Assembly (NCBI GenBank): GCA_025345505.1
Contig: JANVCC010000076.1
Coordinates: 8,696,345 to 8,760,344 of the forward strand
Source of the DNA: Todiramphus chloris collaris
Taxonomy: Eukaryota > Chordata > Aves > Coraciiformes > Alcedinidae
Reading direction: 5' to 3'
DNA length: 64,000 bases
The number at the start of each line of letters is the position of its first letter. The first letter of the stretch is position 1. This document shows, piece by piece, positions 25,481 to 37,849 of this stretch. The translations under genes and the position numbers were made by a program. Under the pieces are notes generated by a model. It did no database searches. It was not told the origin of the DNA and worked only from the letters and a program-made list of their open reading frames with translations.

Positions 25481-26808
25481 TGCAACACATTTAATTATCA
25501 CCAGCAGAAGAAAAAACCCAAACCAGAAGTAGGTTTTCATGAGCCAAGAGAATTTGACTTTTACGCCACCTCCGTGGTTCCCTCCTACTCTCCCCGGGCT
25601 CCCCATGCCCACTGAGCTGCACTCTCACAGCATCCATCCATCCTGCACATGCTCTCCAGCCCCGCTCTACCACTGAAGTTACAGGGGTCTGTGGTGACCA
25701 CACCAGGCCAAGGTGTAGATCTCTCACCATCGCCTGCAGCAGTGAATTCCTTCATAAAGCCACTCTGGGACCACATTTTTCTGGGGCCAGACTGAACGGG
25801 AGCCGATGTTTGCCCCTCGTGCTTTTGTGGCTGCAGATAGCATCCCGAGCGATGTGGCTCCACCAGCATAGGTGGCCTCTGCCAGCTCAAGGTGCCCCTG
25901 GGTTGCTCAGTTATACCCAACACCAGGACCAAACAATCTACGTACTTCTTGCTTACCGAGTCTTCGGATCATATATCCTGGACCACTACCTCTGCTGAAT
26001 AGTTTTCCATTTCTCTTTGCCCACTGTGTGAAGAGCTGTGTCAGAGGGTCTGACAGACGTGCCTAAGCCACCACAAGCCCAGTGAGACAAGGCACTACTA
26101 TTGCTCACGTTGTACAGCTAGGAAACTGAGAGCCACCAAGGGCACAAGAGACACTCTGAGATGTCTAAGCCTGAGTTTTAAAGAGTACTTAGCATTGTCA
26201 ATCAATTCTGGAGATGAAGGTCCCATTGTCCACAGCCTCTCAGATGCCCTGCATCATGCAATATCTTTGTATCTCAGCCACCCAGTTCTGAGCCCTCATT
26301 CAAGTCGACACACTCCCCCATCTTCAGAGGAGGTTTCTGCCACATCCAGATTTCTTCTCCCAGCTGTTTCTCCAGATCCAGTTTTGTTTCTGTCGGTGAC
26401 AACAACAATGCACTCTCCTACTCTGCCTGGGTCCAAGCAAGGCTGGACCATCTCCTGGGGTAAACTGTAAGAAGACCATGTTCAGACCTGGCTGGAAACA
26501 TGCCCAGAAATGTGCAGTGCATTTAGGTGTGAAAAATCAAAGCTGCCACTACCAAGCAAGCAAGAGCCACAGCTTCTCAAGGCTTGCTGTCAGATTGTTT
26601 TTCAGAGGAAAGGCACAAAGGATGTTTGCTATCCAAAGCCCAGCTCTGCTGCATGTCTGACAAGCTTGCTCCACAGCCCAGTGTACCACCACTTAACCAA
26701 AAAAAAGACATCTACAGATTATTTTTTCTCTGATATGGGGAAAACAAAAATGCACTTTGTTTTAATTCCATTCTTGGAAACAGATTAATTGATTCAGATG
26801 AACTTTAA

Positions 26809-26836
26809 AAATTAATAATAATAATAAAAGTTATTA
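26809..26836. repeat. (AAT)n-rich stretch
   Basis: AATTAATAATAATAATAAAA, a short trinucleotide run in AT-rich DNA. Confidence 0.7.
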
Positions 26837-27604
26837 TAAAAACAGCCCAAGGCAAACAACTGCTGTGGGAGCTTTTAGGCCAAATCGTTTAGTTTTTATG
26901 AAGTCAGAAGCAACCAGAGGTAGGATTTTGGTAAGAAGTGTGAGACAGTAGACACAAACAGCACTGACTCCTGTAACATGCTTTCTAATGGAAAATTTAA
27001 AAAAAAAAAAAAGAAATCACAACTCTTGGAAATGGTGAAGCTCCTGGAGCACCATTAATCCTCATCAGAACAGGATGATTATGTGGAAGATGATGACCAT
27101 GAAAAATCAGCCTAAATTAAAATGTTGTATCCACATCAGCTGAGCTCATGCTCCCTTTTGTGTTTGTTTCCCGCTAACGTTCCAGGATGGGATCATATTG
27201 ACACGCGTGACTGCAAATGTCAAGTAAACATGAGCAAATATTTACAGAAATCATCTTTAGGAACTCCTGAAAAGGAGTATTTGCTCCAGAAACCTGCCAG
27301 TGACACTGACCCAAGCAGAGAACAGGAAAGACTCTTCTCCCGTGTGGCCACTGTGTCCCAACCTTCCACTCACCACCACAGATCACCTTTCAGCTGCCCA
27401 CTCCTTGCACTGGTGGGCACACGTGCAATCTGCTGACCAAAGATTGTTCACAAAAGTCATCCCAACACCAGACAAAAAGCTCAAAAAATTATCCGTGGCA
27501 CACAGTTTGCAAATATAACTCAAGGACTGTTCGTTCCTCCTGCACCCTGTCTCATAAAATACTCCCATAGAGATTAGCCCGTGTTTTGGGAACACTCCTG
27601 ATTT

Positions 27605-28146
27605 ACATCTGCTTGGTATTGGTGAGGATGCCCCTCAAATCCTGGGTTCAGTCTTGGGCCCCTCATTCCAAGAAGGACATTTTGGGGCTGGAGCATGTCC
27701 AGAGAAGGGCAATAAAGCTGGGGAAGGGTCTAGAGCACATGTCTTCTAAGGACAAGCTGAGGGACCTGGGGTTGTTCAGCCTGGAGAAAAGGAGGCTCAA
27801 AGGAGACTTTTGCGCTCTCCACAGCTCCCTGTGATGGAGGTTGGAGCCAGGTGTAGTCAGCCTCTTCTCCCAAGGCACGAGCGATAGGATAAGAGGTAAC
27901 AGCCTCAAGCTGTGCCAGGGGAGGTTTAGGTTGAACATGAGGAACAATCTCTTCCCTGAAAAGTTTGTGAAGTCCTGGCCCAGGCTGCCCAGGGCAGTGG
28001 TGGAGCCCCCATCCCTGGAGGGGTTTCAAAGCCGTGGAGATGTGGTGCTGAGGGACATGGTGATGGTGACCTAGCAGTGCTGGGTTAATGGTTGGACTCG
28101 ATCTTAAATGACTTGATGATCTCTTCCAACCAAAATGATTGTAGGC
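27605..28146 (+). mobile_element. CR1 LINE 3' fragment
   Basis: Plus-oriented and 5'-truncated, from the RT C-terminal segment (GGTATTGGTGAGGATGCCCC, AAGAAGGACATTTTGGGGCT, GGTTGTTCAGCCTGGAGAAA) through the 3' UTR to CTTCCAACCAAAATGATTG. The terminal 8-mers are nearly lost. Confidence 0.93.
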
Positions 28147-29869
28147 ATCTGGGTGCTGATAGAGCCCCCAGCTCAGATGGGCTCTCCCTAAAGAAGACAC
28201 CATCCCTACACCAGTGCCACAGCCAGAGTTTTGGTGTTTAAAAGTTGCCTTTTCTAGCAGGGTGGGAAGTGATGGGAGACCCTGAAAGCACGTGGAAAGA
28301 GTGACTGTGGACAGGGTGGTCTAGAGGAGAGAATAAAATCATGAAATGTGGGCTGGAATCAATATGTGTCAAAAGCACCAGTCTGAAAAGAACCTACTTC
28401 TGCAATTTCCCAGCTGAGAGTAAGCAAGGACCCTTTCCACCTGCTCCCTCTTCCTCCCCTCTTTACAGTTTATGAGGCTGTAGCTTCCAGCAAGCCCATG
28501 TTTTAGTGCCAGAGGAGACTGTGGAAGCTCTCTGTACTGAAGGTCAGAGAGCCCCTGCACTGCACCTTGAGAGGCTTGCCAGGAACTGGGGACTCTTGAG
28601 TATTTGCAGCTTGTGTCCTCTCTTCACCGAAGCAAAGATGCAGCTTCCTGAATGGGCTTAAATCCCACCGTTCCTCCCCACTGGCACCTCCTACAGTTGG
28701 TGAAGTTGAGGCTTATAAATGAGGATAGCACGGCTGCTATGCAGTCCAATTTGCTTCAAACTGGCCTAAATAACCTTCCCCTGTGAGTAACTGCTTTGTA
28801 TAATAACCCCCCAGCTGAGAGGGATGGGGGACGTGTGTGTGTATAGCTTTGTCAAGCACATGATCTGACATACACAGAAAAGAAAATTTTGGTGCTCCAT
28901 CTTCTGTCAGCAGATGGACAGTGAAGTTTAGATGTTACAGCAAGAAGATCTACAGATTTTTACCAGCCAGGGACAGTCTGGAAGCCAGTGTATCACTTCT
29001 TTACTTAATTTATTTTATTTTCCCCCAGGAGAAGGCTCTGCCAGGAGAGCTGGAGGCTGCGGAGCACCCTAGTGAAGGGGTGGCCTGGCACAACAGGTCT
29101 TTATGCAGGACACAACAGGGAGAGGAGCAGGTAGGGACAGCCCTGCTAAGCTCAACCGTGGTATTCTGCTGCTGTCACCACCACACTGTCAGACTCAACA
29201 TCCACAGTTGTGTTCTTGGCTTTTGGGACTCACTCCTAACTCCTGCTGGGCTCCTACATGTTAATGCCTGTATGTGGTCACTGATGCATGCCATGGTTCA
29301 TCTGCTTTGGGCTCCTGATCTCTCCAACTCCACAGGACTGTGGGACCAGCCAGGTCTCCACACACAAGCCTACATCAGAAGACATGCATGTTGCCTGAGG
29401 CAATACTCACATTTACTTTTCTCTAAAAAACCCCGAGCTGTTCCACTTGATTTTTGCAGAATCCAGATAGGCCAGACCACTGTGTACCAAATGGCCCCAA
29501 ATGCATCAACTGTTCCAATGAGTGTACACATTTTGGGGCTCATGACTGAAAAGGAGCCATGGGGGTCAGTCTGCACTTTCCCCTTCTACTCCTCTGAAAG
29601 TTCTTAAAATCACCAAAGGCCTGGTCCTTTGGTTGTAAAGTACCTGGGGGGTGATTCAGTTGCCCATTCACAGGTTTCTGATGCTGCACAAGACGTGCTA
29701 AGTTCTCTCAGATGCCCACCAAGGCCTTGAGGAGCAGCAGTGGGAGACCAGGCAGCGTAAATGGGGGCACCCAGGCCAAGTGTCACACGGTTGGGTCAAT
29801 GCCTCCCCCCAGCACCAGCTAAGTTTCCTCTCTCCACCACCCACAGAACGCTGGGTGTCTCCTATCGCA

Positions 29870-30485
29870 CTTCCTAGAATCCGACAAACCTGCCGAAATA
29901 CTTTGGCCTCCAAGCCTCTGTCTTGTTGCGTGCTCTTCACGTCTTGGTCCCCAAATATGGTGAAAAATTCATCCCTTAGAAGCTTGGTTGCAATCACAGC
30001 CTCTTGGTTCCTTTTTGGGTAAGCTTCAGGTCATTTTGTAAAGAAACCCATAGCTACCAACAAATATTGTCTGGCAGATTCCATCTCAGGCAAAGGCCCA
30101 ACAACATCAACAGCAGTGAATCGCAGTAAGGTCCCCCAGGAGATGCTGCTCAGTAGGGTTTCTCCCCACCTTCAGGGACCCACTTTTGAACCATAACACA
30201 TGCAAGAAATGCATCACATTTCCTATAGTAATTTTCCAACATCTGTCTGCATTTTTTTCTCAGAACCAGTTCTCTCTTGGCTTGACTAAGGATTTTGCAA
30301 CCTCAAGATGTCCACTGGTTTTGACATCATAATGAAACCTCAGAGCCTCTTTTTTGAGTGTTTTGGGTATAATGAGCTCTCATGAATACTCATCACCCAT
30401 TGTTTTATTTCCCCATCTCCTATACAACATTTTATTTTCAAATTCCAAGCTTTCCCACCATCACCAGAGAGCTTTTGCCCTGACA
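29870..30485 (-). mobile_element. Degenerate Ty3/gypsy-type integrase (pol relic)
   Basis: Across several frames the minus strand encodes a recognisable retrotransposon integrase. In order: a pre-integrase linker with MLYRRWGNK and ELIIPKTL (about 30350..30430), the His half of an HHCC zinc finger (FHYDVKTSGHLEVAKSL, about 30295..30345), its Cys half (ENYYRKCDAFLAC, about 30200..30255), then the catalytic core with VDVVGPLP (first catalytic Asp about 30105), YLLVAM.FFTK, PEAYP, NQEAV and QQDRGLEAKVFRQVCR (about 29883..29931). The residue usually in the SDQG motif is not preserved. In-frame stops and at least one frameshift make it a pseudogene. The order and motifs are those of Ty3/gypsy-class elements rather than avian alpharetroviruses. 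No LTRs were recognised. A decayed copy of a domesticated integrase gene (GIN type) is the alternative. Confidence 0.75.
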
Positions 30486-30673
30486 CTCTGAAGAGAGTCA
30501 ATACTCAAGAGCAGACACGGTTGACAAATAAGTTGGGGTTTTTTCAGTCTCACCTTGTTTTGATACCAGGAGCCTTTCTGAGGGACACTTTCACTTCCGT
30601 GAACTCAGCCCTTGCAAACCTACACCTACTGGATGGAGCAGGAGCATTTTCATTCCTGCTGACTGTGAAAGAA

Positions 30674-30689
30674 GGGGGGGGGGGGGGGG
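30674..30689. repeat. Poly-G run
   Basis: Sixteen consecutive G residues inside the retroelement relic region. Confidence 0.9.
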
Positions 30690-31404
30690 AAGGATGCAGC
30701 CTCAGTCTTTTATGGCTGTCCTGCTAAGGGAGGTATCTGCCCCCAAAAAAGGCGTTTGACCAAGGTGCTGGCAGAACTTTGGTGACTATGGTCTCATGGC
30801 AGTGCTGGCTCCACCCCACAGGCACCTCCAGCTGTGTTCAACAGAAACCACTTCAGCTCTGAAAATGCCCAACCACTCCTCCCCGTAGCCTTCTCTTCTC
30901 ACAAGGAGCTTTTGGAATCCTGGCAAGGCTGCTGCTGAACCCCCAGCAGCAGGATCTGTGCCCTGCAAGGCAGTGACATGCCCCCTTCCCTCACACCAGG
31001 GAAGCAGCTGCCCCATCACCCCACCATCACTGGCCCCAGCTAAGCGTTTGCCCGGGGCACGTGTTGTGCCCCTTTGCAACAGCTCACCTTTGTTCAACGT
31101 CAGATGGGCAGCCTCAAGCTCACGGCATCCTGCTTCCACAACACGATCCGTGCCTGTTGGGGGGTCTCCCCTGTGCCAGGATATCCTCTGCTGTACCTCG
31201 GTGACTGAGTAGCTGCCCAGACACTATCTGCTCTGCTGGTCTCCAGAGGGAAGGTGATGGGAGACCCACGCTGCAGTTTGCTATGGACTTGTGCTAACAT
31301 GAAAGCAGATTTCACCTCCAGAGATCCACTCTGGAAACCAAAATGAACCTAGTAAGGCACATCCCAGATATTATCTACTAATGGTAAGACACAAGCACCC
31401 TTTG

Positions 31405-31510
31405 ATTAATGCATTACACAGCAAAGCTCTTGCTGGCCCTTTTTTTGTCTAACCAGAACAACAGATGAGGTCCAAGAGCTGGCTACAAGCTCAAAGAGAC
31501 AGCTCAGGGG
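31405..31510 (-). mobile_element. Possible reverse transcriptase fragment of the same Ty3/gypsy relic
   Basis: A minus-strand frame contains SSWTSSVVLVRQKKG followed by a Cys-containing stretch. This resembles the N-terminal RT motif of Ty3/gypsy pol (pattern S-x-W-A-S-P-V-V-L-V-x-K-K-D-G, then x-C-V-D-Y). It lies in the same orientation as the integrase relic and about 1.1 kb upstream of it, roughly where RT should be if part of RT/RNase H is deleted. The intervening sequence is too decayed for me to assign. Confidence 0.42.
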
Positions 31511-33603
31511 CCTGCCCGCAGAGGCAGGCGCCACAAACAGATTGCCCAAACCTCCTTCTTTCACATGAGCTGTGTCTTTAAAGGGAAACACCGAAGGCTG
31601 AAAGCCCCGGTGCTCCCTGACCGAATCCCAGCTACAGAAATGTACCTGCTGAGTGCTAGCTCATCCCCCACCTTGCCTATGCTGAGCACGTCTCCTGCAT
31701 ATATTTTTCCCCAGCAAGGACGCTTCCCCCAGTCCCTGCCTTCCCTCCGGCTCAGGGGGTGGCTCCTTTTTTGCTTGTCCCATTATCCCCCTCTCTGTCC
31801 CATTCCAATTAACAACTTCAGGACCTGAAGGACCTTCTGTGATGCCTTTAAATTACACGGGCAATAAAACCCTCTCTTGCTGTTTGGCTTCCCCTGTAGC
31901 CCTTCTCTGAAGTGGACCACTGCCAAATGGAGGCAAAAAAAGGTTGTTCAACAACTAAGAACTCCCATTTTTTGCCACCAAGGCCGAGGAAAAGGGGATT
32001 TCCAGTAAAACCAGCCACAAAAGCACCCTTCCCAAAACCGAATTAAATAAGGGCTACAAGGGAAGACCGGGGTTCTCTGAACACCAGCTTAATATCCAGC
32101 CCTGGGCATCACAAAGCCTTGCTACAGCCTCAACTCCAACCAAAATACAGCATCACTCAGCTTGGTCCTGTGCAGCTCTAGGTCCTCCTGTTTCCCGAGT
32201 TGAGTTTGAGCCTTTCAGTAGATTTTTATAAGGTCTTGCCCTGGCCAGCCATGTATTTATAACAACCCTCACTGCAGATATTTCCCCACTCATCAGAGCT
32301 GTGCTTAACCGACCCGCTGCACTCATGTCTGATGTAGATAATCCCCCGTTGCTTTCAGTCCTGCATAAGTCCCTTTTTCTGCTACTGGTATGAACTGGAT
32401 GGAAACAGTCTTCTCTCTAGCACAAGACCCTATATCTATATAAAGCAACCAGCCTCCCTCTCTTCCACCAGTAGCTTTCCAACTTCTGTTCAAGGGCTGA
32501 AATGCAATATTTATGCTCCGCCATAAATCCCACAACTTCACGGAGTGCTTCTGGCCTCCTGCACAATCTGCCTAAGTGTCTAGCAATTGGTCCATTGGTT
32601 ATTTATCTTGGAAGTCCTTACTGGCATCTAGAGACATGAGGAACACCAAATGTCTGCGGTTCCTCTGCCAATTTAGGTGGGTCTCTTCTTCCTCTTGCCT
32701 TCTAGCATTTGGCTGTGTCCTGTCTAGCTCAGACTGATATCTGGCTCCAATCTGCTTATGAAGGTTCAGACCAAATCTTGATAAGCCAGGTTATGTCTAT
32801 AATGAAGCGCTTCTCAGCTCTCAGGTATGGGTCCTTGCCACAGCTGTGCTCCTGACTCCACTCCAGGATGAGGTCTGGACATGCACCATCCCAGGGAAGG
32901 CTGGAAAAGAACCACGCGGTGATCCAGAAGGTCTTGCAGCCTCCTGAATGAGGCTACAGAGCATACCCCTGCCCCGGCATTTGGCCTCAGGCTCTTCTCT
33001 GTGAACAAGCTCTGCAGAGCAAAGCTCCATCCGGCTCCTCTTTCCAGCCAGCTGCATGGTGGGAACGGACACACGTCAGCCTCCCATGGGGTCCTTTCTC
33101 AAGTGGCATTGCCGGGGCTGGAAAAACCTGATGCTGTGGGTCACCTACAGGCGACAGAAGTCCTGCCTGGCAGACTCATCAGCCTGAGACCAACTCCACT
33201 CCCAGCAGGCCGGCACCCTGACGAGCCTTTGGTTTCCTTTTTGAGATGGTTTTATGCTCTTCCAGAAACCTCAGGCCTCCTATTAAGTTTCAGGCTGAAC
33301 AACATTTTCCCGTTTCCCCTGTTCTGTGAAATATCTTCTGGCCTGTGTCACGCATGTTCCCTAGCACCTCACGGAGTCGGGGTCTTGCAGCTGCGCCTTT
33401 GGATCTCTCTGGGCACTGTCCAAGCACAGAGTCATTCTCTGACTGTTTTCGACCCTTTCTGGGAAAATTCCCAATATTGCCCTCTCTCCCTGTGCACAGT
33501 TTACAACTTTGTTTCATTTTGCTTTGATTCTGCTGTGAATTCCTTTTACTTTCCATGTCTGCAAGCACCTCTGTTATCTGATCCCTCTTGCATCAAAAGA
33601 ATG

Positions 33604-33659
33604 AATAGAATCACAGAATTGTTTAGGTTGGAAAAGACCTCTAAGATCATCATATCCAG
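33604..33659 (-). mobile_element. CR1 3' tail remnant (minus orientation)
   Basis: ATAGAATCACAGAATTGTTT, then AGGTTGGAAAAGACCTCTAA and GATCATCATATCCA: the reverse complement of a CR1 3' end, about 56 bases. Confidence 0.85.
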
Positions 33660-36625
33660 AATAGACTTCCCCAGTTTCCCTCTTTGGAAGCTGCACCCTA
33701 CCCCAACAGCAGTGTTACTGCTCCCAACTGAAGCAATCGGCTGGTATCTGAAGTCCCAAGGAGGCACCGTCCACTGCAGAGAGGGAATGATGAGACCTGA
33801 GGTATCTCTGTCATGCAGCAGTGCTTACACACAAAGCCATGCCTCCTCAAACACAACAGCAACCAGATATTATTAAATATGTAATATATATGGTTATTTT
33901 GAGACATGACGAGTTTCTTTTATTTCCCCCAGTCATAAGCCTTCCCAAAATGTCTGTTCTGTCTCTTCCTCAGGTTCCTCATTTCCCCTTGGTAACACTT
34001 CTCTGATGGCCTTTCACTTTCTGATGACTTTGGTTTTTCTGCTCCTTTGGTTTTGAGGTGTTTGCAGAATTTCACTGCCTAAAGGTGGTTGCTGTCTCCG
34101 TAAGACCCTCCCTCAGAGATTTCATCCAGCCTCAGCACACAGCGTATCTATCAGTGACTAAATCAGTTTACCTCTCAGGCTCCACCACCAGATGAAAACC
34201 CACTTGCCTTACAGCTAATGAACACAGTTCTTGCTAATAAAGAATATATTTAGATATAATACTGATTCAACCATCTACTTCCAGCAAGCAGATTAACTGC
34301 AACAGGGTAAATCCTTATCACTAAAAAAAAAATATTTATCAGATGTAAATAGGCATTTAGTTGCTTAGTTAGACGATGCAATGGTCTTCGATCGGGGTAG
34401 ATAAGGAGAAACCATAGCTCATGAAATATCATCTTGTCACGGATAAAACCTGCTGGGACCTGAAGACAGCAGCTACTAAATACTGAATCACAGCTATCCT
34501 CAGTAGAGAGATAAAGAATTTGATGCTGGTGGATTCATACTTATATAGTCCATAAAATCAGACCACCTTCCATAATAGTACCGAGTCTGACACTGCCCAT
34601 CTCCCATCCAAGATATCTCTTCTTCTTCTTCCCCTGCCTCTCCTCATTCATCTCTGTTCCTTCCTCCCTCCATGACCCGTCTGCCTTTGATCAAAAACCA
34701 ATGCTAGAAATACCGTGGTGATCACAAACTCTCTTTCACATCATATCTACTTATGTGACAGTCAAAATATGATGATTTGCAAGCAGGAATGAAAACATGG
34801 CCAAGCAGATTCATCAGTACAAATAGTAACATTGATTCGTCTGAACTTACACAGAAAAAAAAGTGGAGGTTATTTATTTAATACATGTAAGTAGCTGTCC
34901 TCCCTTACTCAGGAACTTTCATTTACAAGTTGAGGCAGCTGAGAGATGTATAACAATGGTAAATTACTCTAAGGCTTGATTCATAGGAAATGTTCCCATC
35001 CAGTTCTTAGTAAATGCTTCTGAAATCACAGGGGTCCTATATAACCTGTATCACTGATCAGACTTCTCCTAATCCGTAACTATTTATCTTTTCCTTTTGA
35101 AAACATACCTATATAAAGATATTAGACCTGTGCTGATTAACAATTGAGATAGCTGGGTGGGTTTTTTTCCAAGTGTGCAGGAGGAATACCTCAGAAACAT
35201 ACGACTTCTGGGGCAGGGATTTCTTGGCATTTTCTGAAAAGCAGTGACCAACCCATATCTTATGTTGGCCAATACAGGTTGCCACGTCAATGAGATGTCT
35301 TTTAAAGATGAGACCATTAATGTGGCAGGTTGAGCCTATTTTCTATACTGAGAGACCTAAGCGTATGAGAACACACCAACTGCAACAGCTTCTGGCACTG
35401 AGTAAGGACCTGGCTGTCAGGAAACCGAAGTTCAGTCCCCTCCAAAGTCAAACACAGGACGCATACTCCACGACCTTTCAGACTGCACCAGTGGAGTCCC
35501 CAGCCCCCCGAGAACCTCCTTCTGATGGAGCAACGGCCCCAGAAAGGTCACACTGATGCCACTGAGTGGGGACAGCTTTGCCTTGCACAAGCCACTCGCT
35601 GAGGTTCGGAGCTTCACTTTTTCTGATTGCAAAATGGGAAGAGAAGTCTCCTGCTGACACAGGATGCATCATGCTTTTTACCTGAGAATGGCTACACCTC
35701 CCCAAATGCCCTGAACAAGATAATAAAGCAGCTTAAGGACTCCAGGGAGCAAAACTGGCTAAAGGGTGACCGAATGGACAGGCCTATGGCTGCAGATGTC
35801 CTTTAGCAGCAGCCCTTGGCTCGGAGCCTCCCAGACACCACCTCCCTCCTACAGGGGAAACTCATCACGGCTTGGAAAAGGAATAAATCTCCGAGATCTG
35901 AGGGACTGAAGTCTGCACATTAGCTCCCCTTAAACCCTGAGTGCATTTGACTTGGGAGGTTAGAAACCACAGCCAAAGAAATCTCTTTTGATTCACAACT
36001 TGTTTTGAGCAGTCACCCATAAAGCAGCCAGTGAATCACTCCAGCCAGTTAGTCATGCAACCACACCGAACGTACCCTCGAAAAACAAAAAGGCTGCACA
36101 AAATAAACAGCCTGCAGCTCCAGATAACAACACACACACGCACACAAAGCTCGTTTGCGTTATCTGCCATCGGCACAGACTGTTAATAGGACTCCTACAC
36201 CAAAGCTTTAGGAAAAGACGCACGCCGTAAGCAGCTCCAAATCTCTCTCCCCATCAGTCTTTTTCCTCGTCTGCTTCGCGCTGCGTTGCTTTCAAAACAA
36301 TTAAGTCTAGTAAAAGTTGCGAGACTCTTTCGGTCCCTCTCTCCGCGCCCTTCTCGCTGCCGGCCGCGTTCTGCCGGGGTTACAAGCGTGTGCTGAAGCT
36401 GGGCAGGGCTAAAGCGGAGTTAATCCCCATCGGCAGCGGACAAGTCGAAAATAAACAGCTCTAGTGCGAAAAGAAACCTTCCTGCGAGGAAGGAGCGGCA
36501 AGAATACAGGGGGGAGGGAGGCTCCCGGCCCTTTGACACATGAGCGTTATAAACAGCTCGGGTCAGGAATCCTGTAAAAGCCTCCAGCCAGATCTACCGT
36601 CCAAAGGCAAGAGAAGCGCAAAACT

Positions 36626-36663
36626 TTTTTTCTTTTTTTCTTTTTTCTTTTTTTTTTTTTTTT
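36626..36663. repeat. T-rich tract
   Basis: Poly-T interrupted by single C residues, about 38 bases, at the edge of the CpG-rich part of intron 1. Confidence 0.85.
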
Positions 36664-36955
36664 CTTTTCCCTGAGAGAGACGCCGAGTAAACCTTCCTGC
36701 GCGGCCGGGGTGACGAGCGTCTGAGCCCTACCTGCGCGTCCTGCTCCCTGAGAAAATCCCGCCGGTTTCCGCGGAGGAGAGCCCGCACCTCCGACAGCGT
36801 CTGTTCAGACAGAGGCTTAGCCAAACTCCCGGCGAGAGCTCCCTCCCCTCCCTGGGAGGGTGCCGGAGCCCTTGAATGGCAGATCTGGTGGCCCTATTGT
36901 GGAAAAGAGAGGGCGATTGCCAGGGCGGCGTCAGCGGCACGCCGGGAGCCGGCGG

Positions 36956-36980
36956 CCGAGCCGAGCCGAGCCGAGCCGAG
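36956..36980. repeat. (CCGAG)5 pentanucleotide repeat
   Basis: Five perfect tandem CCGAG units in the intron 1 CpG island, followed by a diverged CCGGG unit. Confidence 0.95.
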
Positions 36981-37025
36981 CCGGGCAGCCGTCCCCGCGG
37001 CACCGGGAAAAGGGGCCGGTCCCGC

Positions 37026-37060
37026 CGCTCCGCTCCGCTCCGCTCCGCTCCGCTCCGCTC
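37026..37060. repeat. (CGCTC)7 pentanucleotide repeat
   Basis: Seven perfect CGCTC units about 45 bases after the CCGAG array, followed by CTCTC variants. It is a GC-rich microsatellite with a CpG in every unit. Confidence 0.95.
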
Positions 37061-37849
37061 CTCTCCCCTCCGCCCTCGCTTCTCCGCCCTGATGCCCTCC
37101 GGGCTCCGGTCCCCCCTTCTTCCCCCTCCCTCCCTTTATACTCTGCCGTTTCTCCCCGAGGCGTTCAAGACAGCAGCGTCTTCCCGCTGCGGCTCGCCCC
37201 GCACCCCGGCGGGGAGAGGTGCGGGTGGACTCCGCGCACACCCCGGGGAAGGAGCCGAGATCAAAGCCGCGGGGTGAAAGAAGAGGAGCAGAACCGGGAC
37301 GGCCGCCGCAGCCCGGGACTCACTCGCCTTCCCAAAGCCCCTCCGCACCCCTCGGCCGGTGGCCGAGCGGAGATGCGCAGCAAGGGGGGGAGTCCCGGGG
37401 GGGGGGGGGCCCGTAACACCGTCAGACGCCGATGCGGGGAGCACGGCATCGGTCGATGTGGAGGACCCCTGCAAGAGTCCCGGGAAAGAAGGGCACGCAG
37501 GCCCTGGTCCCTTATCCCGGCCCGGGCTCGAGGCTGTGTCTGCAGCCGGGAAGGGGGAAGATGCTGACGGTGTCCCCACCACCACACACGCTCCCTGGCT
37601 CCGCGGAGACCTTGAACATGGGCGGGGGCTCCGCGGGGAGCCCCGAGGGCCTGGCAGCGAGCGGCCTCTCACGGGAGGTGGAGGGGGGGGACACACACAC
37701 GACTATTCCTGCCGTGCCTGCAGTTTACGTTACGTTAGGGGGGAGGAGGAGGAGGAGAAATGCATTAAAAGTGTCAATTTAAAAAAAGCACGCAGCGAGC
37801 CTCCGATTCCTACGGCAGTTGCTTTCCTCACTTCTATTAATAACGCACT

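Noticed and set aside
28921-29607. 228-codon plus-strand open frame left of the integrase relic
   Set aside because: No recognisable product, and it is antisense to and adjacent to a decayed retroelement.
33001-33876. 291-codon open frame on the plus strand
   Set aside because: No recognisable domain, no splice context, and it reads straight through a CR1 tail (33604..33659). It also overlaps the region upstream of the retroelement relic in the opposite strand.
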